NCBI GenBank assembly: GCA_017475415.1
Contig: JAFVFM010000112.1
Location: 1-7,055, forward strand
Direction: 5' to 3'
DNA length: 7,055 nt
Origin: Solobacterium sp.
GTDB lineage: Bacteria > Bacillota_I > Bacilli_A > Erysipelotrichales > Erysipelotrichaceae
The position numbers and the translations under genes were made by a program. How positions within the stretch are numbered: position 1 is the first letter of the stretch; each line of letters begins with the position of its first letter. The notes below the pieces were generated by a model. That model had not been told where the DNA came from. It saw nothing but the letters and a program-made list of their open reading frames with translations, and did no database searches. This document shows positions 1-6,738 of the stretch, in pieces.

Positions 1-708
1 GAAGTATTAGGTAAATTAAATGCGCATTCTTTAGCTAGTGGAACATATCCAATCATTTTGGAAAGAAGAGCGATGACTGCGTTATTTAGCGCATTAGCAG
101 ATATATTCTCTGGTGATTTAATTTCTAAAGGGATTTCTCCATTAAAAGATAAGCTTAATGAAAAAATCTTTTCTGATTTAATTACAATCATTGATGATCC
201 AAAAAACTTAGACGCTGTTCGTGTGGCAAATTATGATGATGAAGGTTGCCCAACAAGAAAAAAGATCTTAGTGGATAAGGGTGAATTTAAAGTTATCTTA
301 CATAATACAAAAAGTGCTATGCGTATGAATGGGGAAAGTACAGGAAATGGCTTTAAAGGCAGTTATGCTTCACCTGTAAGCATCAGCCCAATGAATTGTT
401 ATATAGAAGCAGGTGAAAAAAGCTTAGAAGAATTATGCATGGAAATGCAAGAAGGCTTTGTGATTACTAGTTTAGCCGGTTTGCATGCAGGGATTGATTT
501 TGTGACAACGAACTTTTCCTTACAATGTGCTGGTTATTATGTAAAAGAGGGTAAGAGAGATCATTCCGTTACTCTAGTTACTGTAGCTGCGAATTTCCTT
601 GATTTAATGAATAAAGTAGTTAGTGTAGGAAATGATTTGGAGTGGAAGTTGAATTCAGTAGCTTGTCCAAGTATCTATTTCTCTTCTTGTGCAATTAGTG
701 GTGAATAA
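1..708 (+). CDS. pmbA: PmbA/TldE-like TldD-family protein, 3' part
   Basis: The frame is open from base 1, so the gene starts upstream; 235 C-terminal residues are present. The TTG at 58 is not a credible start because coding continues in frame before it. The protein shows the C-terminal domain typical of the TldD/PmbA family: a GSYASPVS segment, the GLHAG turn followed by a TNFSLQCAGYYVKEGK stretch, and a VGNDLEW motif just before the end. The final VGND-to-ISGE arrangement fits the PmbA (TldE) subunit, which lacks the zinc ligands, better than TldD. In characterised systems TldD and TldE form a cytoplasmic metallopeptidase that processes small peptides; the TldD partner would be expected just upstream, outside the window. 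The family call is firm; the substrate is unknown. It ends one base before the next small gene. Confidence 0.88.
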   Translation, partial: EVLGKLNAHSLASGTYPIILERRAMTALFSALADIFSGDLISKGISPLKDKLNEKIFSDLITIIDDPKNLDAVRVANYDDEGCPTRKKILVDKGEFKVILHNTKSAMRMNGESTGNGFKGSYASPVSISPMNCYIEAGEKSLEELCMEMQEGFVITSLAGLHAGIDFVTTNFSLQCAGYYVKEGKRDHSVTLVTVAANFLDLMNKVVSVGNDLEWKLNSVACPSIYFSSCAISGE

Positions 709-709
709 A

Positions 710-862
710 ATGTTTCAAAAAAGAGTGGTCGTAGCGATGGTGGGAGCTGTTGCAGCATTGGCCTATATAGGCATAACCCATACCATAGCTGCAATACAAT
801 ATATGCAAGATCAAAGTGAAACAAAAGATAAGGAAAAAGAAAAAGAAGAGAATAAAGAATGA
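710..862 (+). CDS. 50-residue single-span membrane protein
   Basis: A complete ORF from ATG 710 to TGA 860-862, starting one base after the stop of the PmbA-like gene. A GGTGA element (700-704) overlapping that stop lies 5 bases before the ATG, so translational coupling is likely. The protein has a short basic start (MFQKR), one hydrophobic segment at about residues 6-31 rich in Val, Ala and Ile, and a very polar tail (residues 33-50) made almost only of Lys, Glu, Asp and Gln. There is no cysteine, so it is not a lipoprotein. The likely topology is one membrane anchor with a charged tail. I recognise no family. The good fit of start, spacing and membrane segment supports a real gene, but without homologues a chance ORF cannot be excluded. 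Confidence 0.55.
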   Translation: MFQKRVVVAMVGAVAALAYIGITHTIAAIQYMQDQSETKDKEKEKEENKE

Positions 863-901
863 AAGTAGCCTTTCCTTAGTATGCTAGGGAGAGGCTATTT
901 T
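862..901 (+). terminator. Intrinsic terminator after the small membrane protein gene
   Basis: Bases 866-879 pair with 884-897 (TAGCCTTTCCTTAG against CTAGGGAGAGGCTA). This gives a 14-bp stem with two G-U pairs and the tetraloop TATG. The stem is preceded by AAA and followed by TTTT. The T run is short, so termination may be partial and the downstream genes could receive read-through. The ribosome binding site of the GNAT gene begins only a few bases after the T run. Confidence 0.65.
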
Positions 902-915
902 GAAAGGTGAGAATA

Positions 916-1395
916 ATGATTCAATACAAAAGAACATATATAGATAATATTGAGGAAAGTAGGCATGTATTAGAAGCCTTATTGGAACTATCAAAAGAGT
1001 GGGCAATGGAAAAAAGTAGTCCAGCATACTACGAAAATGAAGTAGAGGAATATCTAGATAAAGAAATCTTTATTGCCTTAGATGGCGATAAAATAGTAGC
1101 CTATGCGATGGGGGTAATTAAGGAACTAGAAGAAAAAACTTCCTATAATCAAATAGGAGATATCGCTTTTTGTATAGATGAATTCTTTGTTACAAAAAAA
1201 TATCGTAATCAAGGTATAGGGAGAATGTTATATCAATTTGTAGAAGAAGAATTAGGATGTGAAGTGGATTTGATTTCTCTAAGTGCTACATCCTATCGAT
1301 ATAAGGATTTGTTGAAATTCTATATTGATGACTTAGGTATGGAGTTTAACCATGCCTTTTTGACAAAGAAAATGGATAATGTCCTTGATAACTAA
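916..1395 (+). CDS. GNAT family N-acetyltransferase
   Basis: A 159-residue protein of typical length for a single GNAT domain, the fold that moves an acetyl group from acetyl-CoA to an amine. Visible features: a helical N-terminal third (about 10-48), the beta strands IFIALDGDKIVAYAMGVI (51-68), a DEFFVTKKYRNQGIGRML segment (88-105) containing the acetyl-CoA-binding signature R-x-Q-G-x-G (RNQGIG, 97-102), and a late FYIDDLGMEF segment (135-144) matching the FY-xx-GF region of the family. I chose ATG 916 over GTG 907 because AGGTGA at 905-910 is an ideally placed ribosome binding site for 916 and overlaps the GTG. The substrate cannot be told from sequence. It is the first gene of a closely spaced run on the same strand. 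Confidence 0.87.
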   Translation: MIQYKRTYIDNIEESRHVLEALLELSKEWAMEKSSPAYYENEVEEYLDKEIFIALDGDKIVAYAMGVIKELEEKTSYNQIGDIAFCIDEFFVTKKYRNQGIGRMLYQFVEEELGCEVDLISLSATSYRYKDLLKFYIDDLGMEFNHAFLTKKMDNVLDN

Positions 1396-1432
1396 AAAGC
1401 TCGAATGGAAAGAAATGAGGGATGGAAAAAAT

Positions 1433-1798
1433 ATGAACAATAATATAGAACGAATTATCAATAAAGATTTCTCTAGTGAGCAGATAAAAGGTGCGATTCT
1501 AATTCGAGGTCATCGTCCAGAAGAAATCAAGTATAATTATTCGAATGAACTAAAATGTTTAATCGCCATTTCGAATGATGATAATTGTTTTATAAAAAAT
1601 ATAGAAGAAGAGGCGTATGAAACAATTGATAGCGATCATATCATTGTAAAGAAAACGTTTTTAGACGGCATGATGAAAGCGAATAGGTTATCCATCAAGG
1701 AAGGTGAATATCGAGGAGACTATATCATTGAAGAGAATGTAGAAAATGATATATTTCATACTGTAGATGATTATCTACGCTACTTTAGCGCTCGCTAA
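1433..1798 (+). CDS. Conserved-looking hypothetical protein, 121 residues
   Basis: I do not recognise this protein. From ATG 1433 it has 121 residues, is acidic, and has no signal peptide or membrane span, so it should be cytoplasmic. The sequence alternates short strands and helices: an N-terminal helix (MNNNIERIINKDF), a KGAILIRGHRPEEI strand-turn segment, LKCLIAISNDDN, a HIIVKKTFLDGMMKANRLSI segment and a C-terminal FHTVDDYLRYF helix. The frame is open to an ATG at 1379 inside the GNAT gene, with another ATG at 1415. ATG 1433 is preferred because GAGGGATGG (1417-1425) lies 7 bases upstream, and the extra residues overlap GNAT coding. Its stop shares a base with a downstream ATG (TAATG, 1796-1800), which suggests coupling in an operon. 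An uncharacterised domain is likely; no function is proposed. Confidence 0.7.
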   Translation: MNNNIERIINKDFSSEQIKGAILIRGHRPEEIKYNYSNELKCLIAISNDDNCFIKNIEEEAYETIDSDHIIVKKTFLDGMMKANRLSIKEGEYRGDYIIEENVENDIFHTVDDYLRYFSAR

Positions 1799-1860
1799 TG
1801 CAAATATATAGGATTAAGCAAGAATCTCTATGTTTTTTGGGTATAATAATTTCTATAAAG

Positions 1861-2310
1861 ATGATGAATAAGAAAAAGTGGCAGTATTGGGTAATTGTTT
1901 TTCTGTATATATTTGTTGTATTTTCCTTTTCTTCACAAGACGCAGAAACATCAAGTGGCTTAAGTGAAAAGATAGCGATAATCTTCGCATCTATCTTAGA
2001 TAAAATAGGTTTTACTTTTTCCTTTTCTTCCTTACATTTTTTTGTACGTAAACTCGCTCATTTTTCTGAATATGCAGTATTAGCGATACTTGTATTAATT
2101 GCGAATAATAAGTGTCCACTTACTAGGCCTGCTTGGATAATACTTGTTTTGTTTATGATATTGGTACCTTCTTTTGATGAAGGGATACAATTATTTACAG
2201 AAGGTAGAGCAGGTATGATACAAGATGTAATATTAGATATGAGTGGTTATTGTGTTGGCTTATTATTAGGTCATATAGGGAGAAAATTATGGATCAATAT
2301 GAAACAATGA
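1861..2310 (+). CDS. VanZ-like family membrane protein
   Basis: The protein carries the VanZ-like signature in order: an FSSQ motif after the first membrane span (residues 23-26), RKLAHFSEY (63-71), and the D-E-x-x-Q-x-F-x-x-G-R-x-x-x-x-x-D-x-x-x-D-x-x-G string (106-129). Membrane spans lie at about 8-24, 70-81, 91-105 and 126-140. VanZ was named for low-level teicoplanin resistance, but most members of the family have no proven role and there are no other van genes here, so a resistance label is not justified. The frame extends to ATG 1798, which overlaps the previous stop and would add 21 residues. I prefer ATG 1861 because family members usually start just before the first span; neither start has a strong ribosome binding site. 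The 3' end overlaps the next gene by 22 bases. Confidence 0.85.
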   Translation: MMNKKKWQYWVIVFLYIFVVFSFSSQDAETSSGLSEKIAIIFASILDKIGFTFSFSSLHFFVRKLAHFSEYAVLAILVLIANNKCPLTRPAWIILVLFMILVPSFDEGIQLFTEGRAGMIQDVILDMSGYCVGLLLGHIGRKLWINMKQ

Positions 2311-3482
2311 TGAAATTAAAGAAACCTTTTATTCAAAGATATCCTATTCCTTTACCGATTATATATACAGGGAAAAATGCACGAAGGATTGTTGTGGATA
2401 TTTTAGAAAAACATAATGTGCATTCTGTTTTTATTATGCAGGTAGCCTCCTTGCGTAAACAAGGTTACTTAGATGATTTATATAAGCAGTTAGAAAGAAG
2501 AAATATTCATTATCATCTTTTTGAAGAATCCTTCCATGATCCAGATACAGAAATCATCAATCGTATGGTACAGGAATATGGTGATGCAGAAGCGATTGTA
2601 GTAATTGGTGGTGGCTCAAAGATGGATGCTGCTAAGGTATTAGCAGGATGTATTTCTACAGGCAAAAAAGCAGAACAATTATTTGGCACAATGAAAGTGA
2701 TACGGAAAGTTCCTTTATTAATAGCCATACCTACAACAGCTGGTACAGGCAGTGAAGCTACAGTAGCTGCTGTAATTAGTGATACAAAAACACATAAGAA
2801 AAGGCAGGTATTAGATTCTGCTTTAGTTCCGAATTATGCCATATTGGATCCTGAACTAACGGAAAACTTATCGAATGAATTAACGGTACAAACAGCGATG
2901 GATGCATTAACGCATGCTTTAGAGGCTTATGTTTCTACATATGCAACAGCTTTTACAGATAAATGTGCATTAAAGGCAATAAAAATGATTCATGAGTATT
3001 TACCTTTAGTAATGAAAAATCCTCATGATTTAATAGAAAGAAATTATTTACTACAAGCTTCCACTTTAGCAGGTGTAGCTTTAACAAGAGCCTTTGTGGG
3101 GTATGTACATGCTTTTGCGCATGAAATTGGTGCGCGTTATGGAATAAGCCATGGGCTTTGTGTTGGTGTAATTCTACCTTATGTAATGGAAGATTATCGT
3201 GAGGTAGCAACAGATAAATTAGCTCAATTATCCTTACTACTTAAGTTAGGAGATGAAGAAGATAGTGACGCCTTATTAGCGAAAAAATATATCGATTATT
3301 TAAATGACTTTATAGAAAAAGTTGGTATGCCTAAGCATTTAAAAGAACTTCAAGAAGTAGATTACAAGGACATTATTGAAGCATCATTTAAGGAATGCCA
3401 TGGAAATTATCCAGTGCCATATATGTATGATAAAGAAAGGGCATTAAATTTACTAAAGAGAATAAAAGGAAGGGATGAATAA
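2289..3482 (+). CDS. Iron-containing alcohol dehydrogenase
   Basis: A 397-residue group III (iron-dependent) alcohol dehydrogenase of full family length. The N-terminal Rossmann-like domain has the dinucleotide-binding GGGSKMD motif (107-113) and the PTTAGTGSE motif (148-156). The all-helical C-terminal domain carries the metal ligands: D205 and H209 in MDALTHALEAY, H274 in YVHAFAHEIGA and H288 in ISHG, with the same 4- and 14-residue spacings as in E. coli FucO. All key residues are present, so the enzyme should be active, interconverting an aldehyde and an alcohol with NAD(P)H. The substrate cannot be assigned. ATG 2289 is chosen over TTG 2250 because AGGGAG (2277-2282) sits 6 bases upstream and the product then starts at the normal family N-terminus. 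It overlaps the VanZ-like gene and ends 2 bases before the amidohydrolase. Confidence 0.94.
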   Translation: MDQYETMMKLKKPFIQRYPIPLPIIYTGKNARRIVVDILEKHNVHSVFIMQVASLRKQGYLDDLYKQLERRNIHYHLFEESFHDPDTEIINRMVQEYGDAEAIVVIGGGSKMDAAKVLAGCISTGKKAEQLFGTMKVIRKVPLLIAIPTTAGTGSEATVAAVISDTKTHKKRQVLDSALVPNYAILDPELTENLSNELTVQTAMDALTHALEAYVSTYATAFTDKCALKAIKMIHEYLPLVMKNPHDLIERNYLLQASTLAGVALTRAFVGYVHAFAHEIGARYGISHGLCVGVILPYVMEDYREVATDKLAQLSLLLKLGDEEDSDALLAKKYIDYLNDFIEKVGMPKHLKELQEVDYKDIIEASFKECHGNYPVPYMYDKERALNLLKRIKGRDE

Positions 3483-3484
3483 AT

Positions 3485-4636
3485 ATGTATATATATGCGG
3501 AAGAGATAATGGATGAACTCATTCAAATAAGAAGAGAAATACACGAACATCCAGAAATCGGTTTTGATACAATAGAAACCGCAAATAAAGTAGAAGCAGT
3601 ATTAAAAGAAGCGAATATTTCTTATCGTAGAACTAGTCGTAATGGGATTATTGCGGAAGTGAAAGGCACAAAAAAGGATAGTGATAAGGTAGTTATGTTA
3701 AGAGGCGATATGGATGCCTTATATGTAGAAGAAAAAACAGGACTATTTTATTGTTCGAAAGAAGAAGGTAAAATGCATGCCTGTGGACATGATATACATA
3801 CAACAATGTTATTGGGGAGTGCGTTAATTCTGAATAAGCGAAAAGATGAATTTGCTGGAACAGTACGTTTTTTATTCCAACCTGCTGAAGAGATATCTGG
3901 TGGGGCACTTCACTTAATTGAAGAAGGAGCGATGGAAAATGTATGCATGGGTTTAGGTATTCATTTAGATCCTCTATTAGAAGTAGGGAAACTTGGCGCA
4001 AGAAGAGGTGCGGATTGGGCAGCTGTAGATCATTTTTATATTATGGTTAAAGGGGTAGGAGCACATGGTGCTACACCACAAGATGGAAAAGATGCTATAG
4101 TTGCAGCGAGTACGATTGTTTCTTCTTTACAAACATTAGTTTCTAGAGAATTCAATCCAACCTATCCATTAGTCGTAACAGTAGGAAAATTTCATGCAGG
4201 TACTTCCTTTAATATCATTGCCCAAGAAGCAAAATTAGAAGGTACTTGTCGATCTTTTGATGAAGAAGTATATATGCACTTACCATCTGCTATGGAAAGA
4301 ATAGTTACACATATTGCGAAAGCTTATGGATGCGAAGCAGAAATACAATTTGATCGTGTATCTAAACCATTAATAAATTCGGATATCGCTTTTGATGCAC
4401 TAGAAGAAGTGGTAGAAAAAACACTAGGAAAAAAGAATTTTGTCGAAGCGAAATTAGCGATGATAGGTGAAGACTTTTCAGAATATAGTCAATATGCACC
4501 ATGCGTATTTGCGCATTTAGGGGCAAGCGGAAGCTATCCATTACATAGTAGCTATGTTAACTTTCAAGAAGATTGTATGGAATATGGCATAGAATTGGAA
4601 GTAGAATTTGCCTTGCATATATTAGATAAAGAATAA
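3485..4636 (+). CDS. M20D family amidohydrolase (N-acyl amino acid hydrolase type)
   Basis: A 383-residue cytoplasmic metallohydrolase of the hippurate hydrolase / N-acyl-L-amino-acid amidohydrolase group. Motifs in order: RREIHEHPEIGF (16-27), LRGDMDAL (72-79), HACGHD (98-103) with metal ligands C100 and H102, QPAEE (132-136) with catalytic E135 and ligand E136, GIHLDP with H160, a dimerisation ('lid') domain at about 180-290 opening with VKGVGAHGATPQDGKDA, then GEDFSEY (328-334) and the last ligand H354 in PLHSSYVNF. All five metal ligands are present. The family cleaves amide bonds of N-acylated or N-aroylated amino acids, or related conjugates; which one is unknown. AGGAAGGG (3467-3474) precedes ATG 3485 by 10 bases. 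Two bases separate it from the dehydrogenase, so the two are almost surely co-transcribed, with termination at 4650-4686. Confidence 0.93.
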   Translation: MYIYAEEIMDELIQIRREIHEHPEIGFDTIETANKVEAVLKEANISYRRTSRNGIIAEVKGTKKDSDKVVMLRGDMDALYVEEKTGLFYCSKEEGKMHACGHDIHTTMLLGSALILNKRKDEFAGTVRFLFQPAEEISGGALHLIEEGAMENVCMGLGIHLDPLLEVGKLGARRGADWAAVDHFYIMVKGVGAHGATPQDGKDAIVAASTIVSSLQTLVSREFNPTYPLVVTVGKFHAGTSFNIIAQEAKLEGTCRSFDEEVYMHLPSAMERIVTHIAKAYGCEAEIQFDRVSKPLINSDIAFDALEEVVEKTLGKKNFVEAKLAMIGEDFSEYSQYAPCVFAHLGASGSYPLHSSYVNFQEDCMEYGIELEVEFALHILDKE

Positions 4637-4649
4637 AGAAGAGAATAAG

Positions 4650-4686
4650 AAAAGCAGGAATTGTATATAAACAAGTCCTGCTTTTT
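4650..4686. terminator. Bidirectional intrinsic terminator between convergent genes
   Basis: AAAAGCAGGA (4650-4659) pairs perfectly with TCCTGCTTTT (4676-4685). After one A-G mismatch, TTGT (4661-4664) pairs with ACAA (4671-4674), leaving a 6-base loop. The plus strand runs into TTTTT (4682-4686), and the minus strand reads CTTTTCTTATTC on leaving the stem. The element therefore suits both the amidohydrolase operon (+), ending 13 bases before, and the flavoprotein gene (-), ending 13 bases after. Confidence 0.88.
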
Positions 4687-4698
4687 GAAACGATAGTT

Positions 4699-6507
4699 TT
4701 ATTTTGAAGCATTTTCACCAGCGATACGGCCGAATACAACAAAGTCAGCTACGGCATTACCACCTAAACGGTTACCACCATGTACACCACCAGTTACTTC
4801 ACCAGCAGCGAATAAGTTAGGAATTACATTTCCGTCTTTATCTACTACTTCAGCATTAGTGTTAATTTTTACACCACCCATGCAATGATGGATTCCTGGA
4901 GAGATTTTTACTGCATAATAAGGTGCTTTAGATAAATCTGTTAAATTCGCATCGAATTCTTCACGACCAAATTCTTCATCTTTTTTAGCTGCTACACTAG
5001 CTGCCCATTTATCTAAGCTTTCTTGTACAGTAGCTTCATCACATTCCATTAATTTCGCTAATTCTGCTACAGTATCGCATTTCACCATATAGCCTTTATT
5101 TACATATTTTTCAATAACAGTTGAACCAGCTGCCATTACATCATCAGCGATTAACCATGCGAAGCTACCTTCTTGTTCATTAACATGTGCGCTAACAACA
5201 TCTCTTGTGAGAAGTTCATTACAGAAACGTTTACCTTCTTTATTTAATAAGATTGCGCCATCGCCACGTAAGGATTCAGAAATTAATGAACCGTCACTTT
5301 GTACAACAGTAGGGTGAATTTGGATTTGTTCAAGGTCTACAAAGTCAGCATTGATATCTTCTAAGAAACTGATTGCGTCACCTGTAATGGTTGGAGCATT
5401 TGTAGAAACATAACCTTTTAATTCTGGGCGATATTTTACAATAAGATCTGGATTAGAACCGAAGCCACCAGTTGTAATGATGACATTTGTGGCATGAATA
5501 GTAATTTCTGCACCATCGCTTGTTACAGCGTGTAAACCGGTTGCTTTACCATCATCCATTAATACTTGATCCACTTTAGCATCTGTAAGAATTTTTACAT
5601 CTAATTCTTTCGCTTTGTTGGATAAATGTTCAACAAGGTAAGTACCTACAGATAAGATTTTACCTTCTTCATTAACAGGACGATGTTGGCGCTTAGTGGA
5701 AGCACCACCAGCTTGGCCTACATTAGATAATGGAGCACCAATGCTATCTAGCCAATCGATTGCGTCAGAAGAATTATCCGCTAAAGTATGAACGAGATCA
5801 GGATTGTTTAAGTCATGACCACCCTTCATTGTATCTTGGTAGAAGAGCTCAGCAGAGTCTTCGATATTTTCTTCTTTTTGGTAATGTGTATTAGCGGCAT
5901 TCATACCACCTGTTGCATAACTAGAGTTACCGCCTACAACAGAACCCTTTTCAAGAATGATTACAGATTTACCATTTTGCGCAGCTGTGATTCCAGCAGT
6001 CATACCAGCGCCACCAGCACCCGCAATAACAACATCAACTGTTTCTTCGATATTTTCAACTTTCTTTTCTACAGCTAATGGTTCTAGGCTACTAGGATCT
6101 ACACCAGCAGCTTCTAAAGCTTGATTAACTGCTTCAAAGAAGCCATTTGATGTAACTGTAGCACCAGTTTGTCCATCAATTTGTGTAGATTGAGCTGCAA
6201 GTACATCTTCTACTAATGTTGGTAAAGCAGCTCCACCAACAGTTGGTGTTTCACCATCTGCTGTATATTCAATTTTATCGATTGTTTCATCAGATAGAGT
6301 GACAGTAACTTTGATAGGTTTAGATTCTCCTCCAAAACCTGCACTTTCTCCTTCGTAAGTTCCTGCTTTGAATTTAGTTTCAACTGAAGTTTCTGTTTTC
6401 TCTTCTTTTGGTTCTTCCTTTGTTTCTTGTGGGGCAGAAGTTGCTGAACAAGAAACTAAAGTAACGGCAAGAAGAAAAGACATAAATGTTTTGATGATGC
6501 TTTTCAT
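4699..6507 (-). CDS. Secreted lipoprotein FMN/FAD reductase, fumarate reductase type
   Basis: A 602-residue surface flavoprotein. Residues 1-19 are a lipoprotein signal peptide with lipobox LVSC (C20), followed by a charged Glu/Lys/Thr linker (to about 45). Next is an FMN-binding domain (46-135) with DGQTGATVT, the motif for covalent FMN attachment by ApbE-type transferases at T117. A FAD-binding domain (157-600) follows: VIAGAGGAGMTAG dinucleotide fold (G163/G165/G168) and E186 for the ribose. Aligning by spacing to Shewanella flavocytochrome c3, every catalytic residue is kept: H398, E411, R414, R435, H540 and R580 match H365, E378, R381, R402, H504 and R544; S410 replaces T377. UrdA-type urocanate reductases have Tyr in place of the first His, so a fumarate-like dicarboxylate is the better guess. 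No CxxCH haem motif is present; electrons should arrive through the FMN. ATG 6507 is preferred over TTG 6519 because GGAGG (6513-6517) is 5 bases before it and lies inside the longer reading. Confidence 0.93.
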   Translation of the reverse strand: MKSIIKTFMSFLLAVTLVSCSATSAPQETKEEPKEEKTETSVETKFKAGTYEGESAGFGGESKPIKVTVTLSDETIDKIEYTADGETPTVGGAALPTLVEDVLAAQSTQIDGQTGATVTSNGFFEAVNQALEAAGVDPSSLEPLAVEKKVENIEETVDVVIAGAGGAGMTAGITAAQNGKSVIILEKGSVVGGNSSYATGGMNAANTHYQKEENIEDSAELFYQDTMKGGHDLNNPDLVHTLADNSSDAIDWLDSIGAPLSNVGQAGGASTKRQHRPVNEEGKILSVGTYLVEHLSNKAKELDVKILTDAKVDQVLMDDGKATGLHAVTSDGAEITIHATNVIITTGGFGSNPDLIVKYRPELKGYVSTNAPTITGDAISFLEDINADFVDLEQIQIHPTVVQSDGSLISESLRGDGAILLNKEGKRFCNELLTRDVVSAHVNEQEGSFAWLIADDVMAAGSTVIEKYVNKGYMVKCDTVAELAKLMECDEATVQESLDKWAASVAAKKDEEFGREEFDANLTDLSKAPYYAVKISPGIHHCMGGVKINTNAEVVDKDGNVIPNLFAAGEVTGGVHGGNRLGGNAVADFVVFGRIAGENASK

Positions 6508-6521
6508 ATTTTCCTCCAACT

Positions 6522-6545
6522 CAATTAGTCGCCTTAATTGCGACT
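6522..6545 (-). repeat. Overlapping palindromes at the flavoprotein transcript start
   Basis: Two perfect inverted repeats interlock: AGTCGC (6527-6532) with GCGACT (6540-6545), and CAATTA (6522-6527) with TAATTG (6535-6540), each with a 7-base spacer. The first lies across the predicted transcription start, so the mRNA would begin with a 5'-terminal hairpin of at least 5 bp. The two stems exclude each other. They may be a stabilising 5' hairpin, a repressor operator, or a leader switch; the sequence does not decide between these. Confidence 0.5.
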
Positions 6546-6550
6546 CGAAA

Positions 6551-6579
6551 ATAGTAGCATTTATCTAATATTGTTTCAA
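6551..6579 (-). promoter_or_regulatory. Sigma-A promoter of the flavoprotein gene
   Basis: On the minus strand, TTGAAA (-35, 6579-6574) and TACTAT (-10, 6556-6551) are separated by exactly 17 bases. The -10 box is preceded by TGC, an extended -10 element. The predicted transcription start is near 6544, giving a leader of about 37 bases ending in GGAGG at the start codon. This is the best promoter in the window. Confidence 0.78.
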
Positions 6580-6615
6580 GAAATACAACAAATAACATTA
6601 GCAGAATTATAGGTT

Positions 6616-6645
6616 GAACTTCGCAACGGTTTGTGAAGAGTTTTC
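6616..6645. promoter_or_regulatory. Candidate operator upstream of the flavoprotein promoter
   Basis: CTTCGC (6619-6624) and GTGAAG (6633-6638) form an imperfect inverted repeat around an 8-base centre, extended by AA (6617-6618) and TT (6641-6642) on the outside. The layout resembles sites bound by dimeric regulators such as LysR types (T-N11-A style), and it lies about 75-95 bases upstream of the predicted flavoprotein start. No regulator gene is seen in the window. It could be chance in AT-rich DNA. Confidence 0.25.
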
Positions 6646-6738
6646 ATGTTTTTTAGAGAGAAAAAAAGGATATTTTTGAAAAATAAGAAAAAAGAAAAGA
6701 TTTTGCAATAAAAAAGATAATTAAAGCATTAGTTTATT
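6646..6738. other. A-rich intergenic stretch before the structured RNA
   Basis: The plus strand is very rich in A between about 6657 and 6720, with several A runs. I see no ORF with a ribosome binding site. Weak promoter-like pieces for rightward transcription exist: TTGCAA (6703-6708) with GCATTA 17 bases later, and a lone GATAAT (6716-6721) without a matching -35. A-rich DNA upstream of a promoter can act as an UP element, but no box pair is convincing. Confidence 0.3.

Noticed and set aside
1842..1847. Perfect TATAAT as an internal promoter for the VanZ-like gene
   Set aside because: No -35 box lies at 16-18 bases upstream, and transcription would start only a few bases before ATG 1861, leaving no room for a ribosome binding site.
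1798..1860. N-terminal extension of the VanZ-like protein from ATG 1798
   Set aside because: It has no ribosome binding site and would add 21 residues ahead of the usual family start. Stop-start overlap keeps it possible, so the choice is not certain.
1861..2310. Glycopeptide resistance gene vanZ proper
   Set aside because: Only the broad VanZ-like domain is present, with no vanHAX, vanRS or vanY genes nearby; most such proteins have no link to resistance.
2953..3210. Minus-strand open frame within the alcohol dehydrogenase gene
   Set aside because: A His/Leu-rich translation without ribosome binding site, opposite a fully conserved enzyme; the same holds for minus-strand frames at 2513-2728, 3693-4001 and 4557-4742.
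5815..6078. Plus-strand open frames within and beside the flavoprotein gene (also 6368-6568)
   Set aside because: They are antisense to well-conserved domains or the signal peptide, with no credible start signals or family resemblance.
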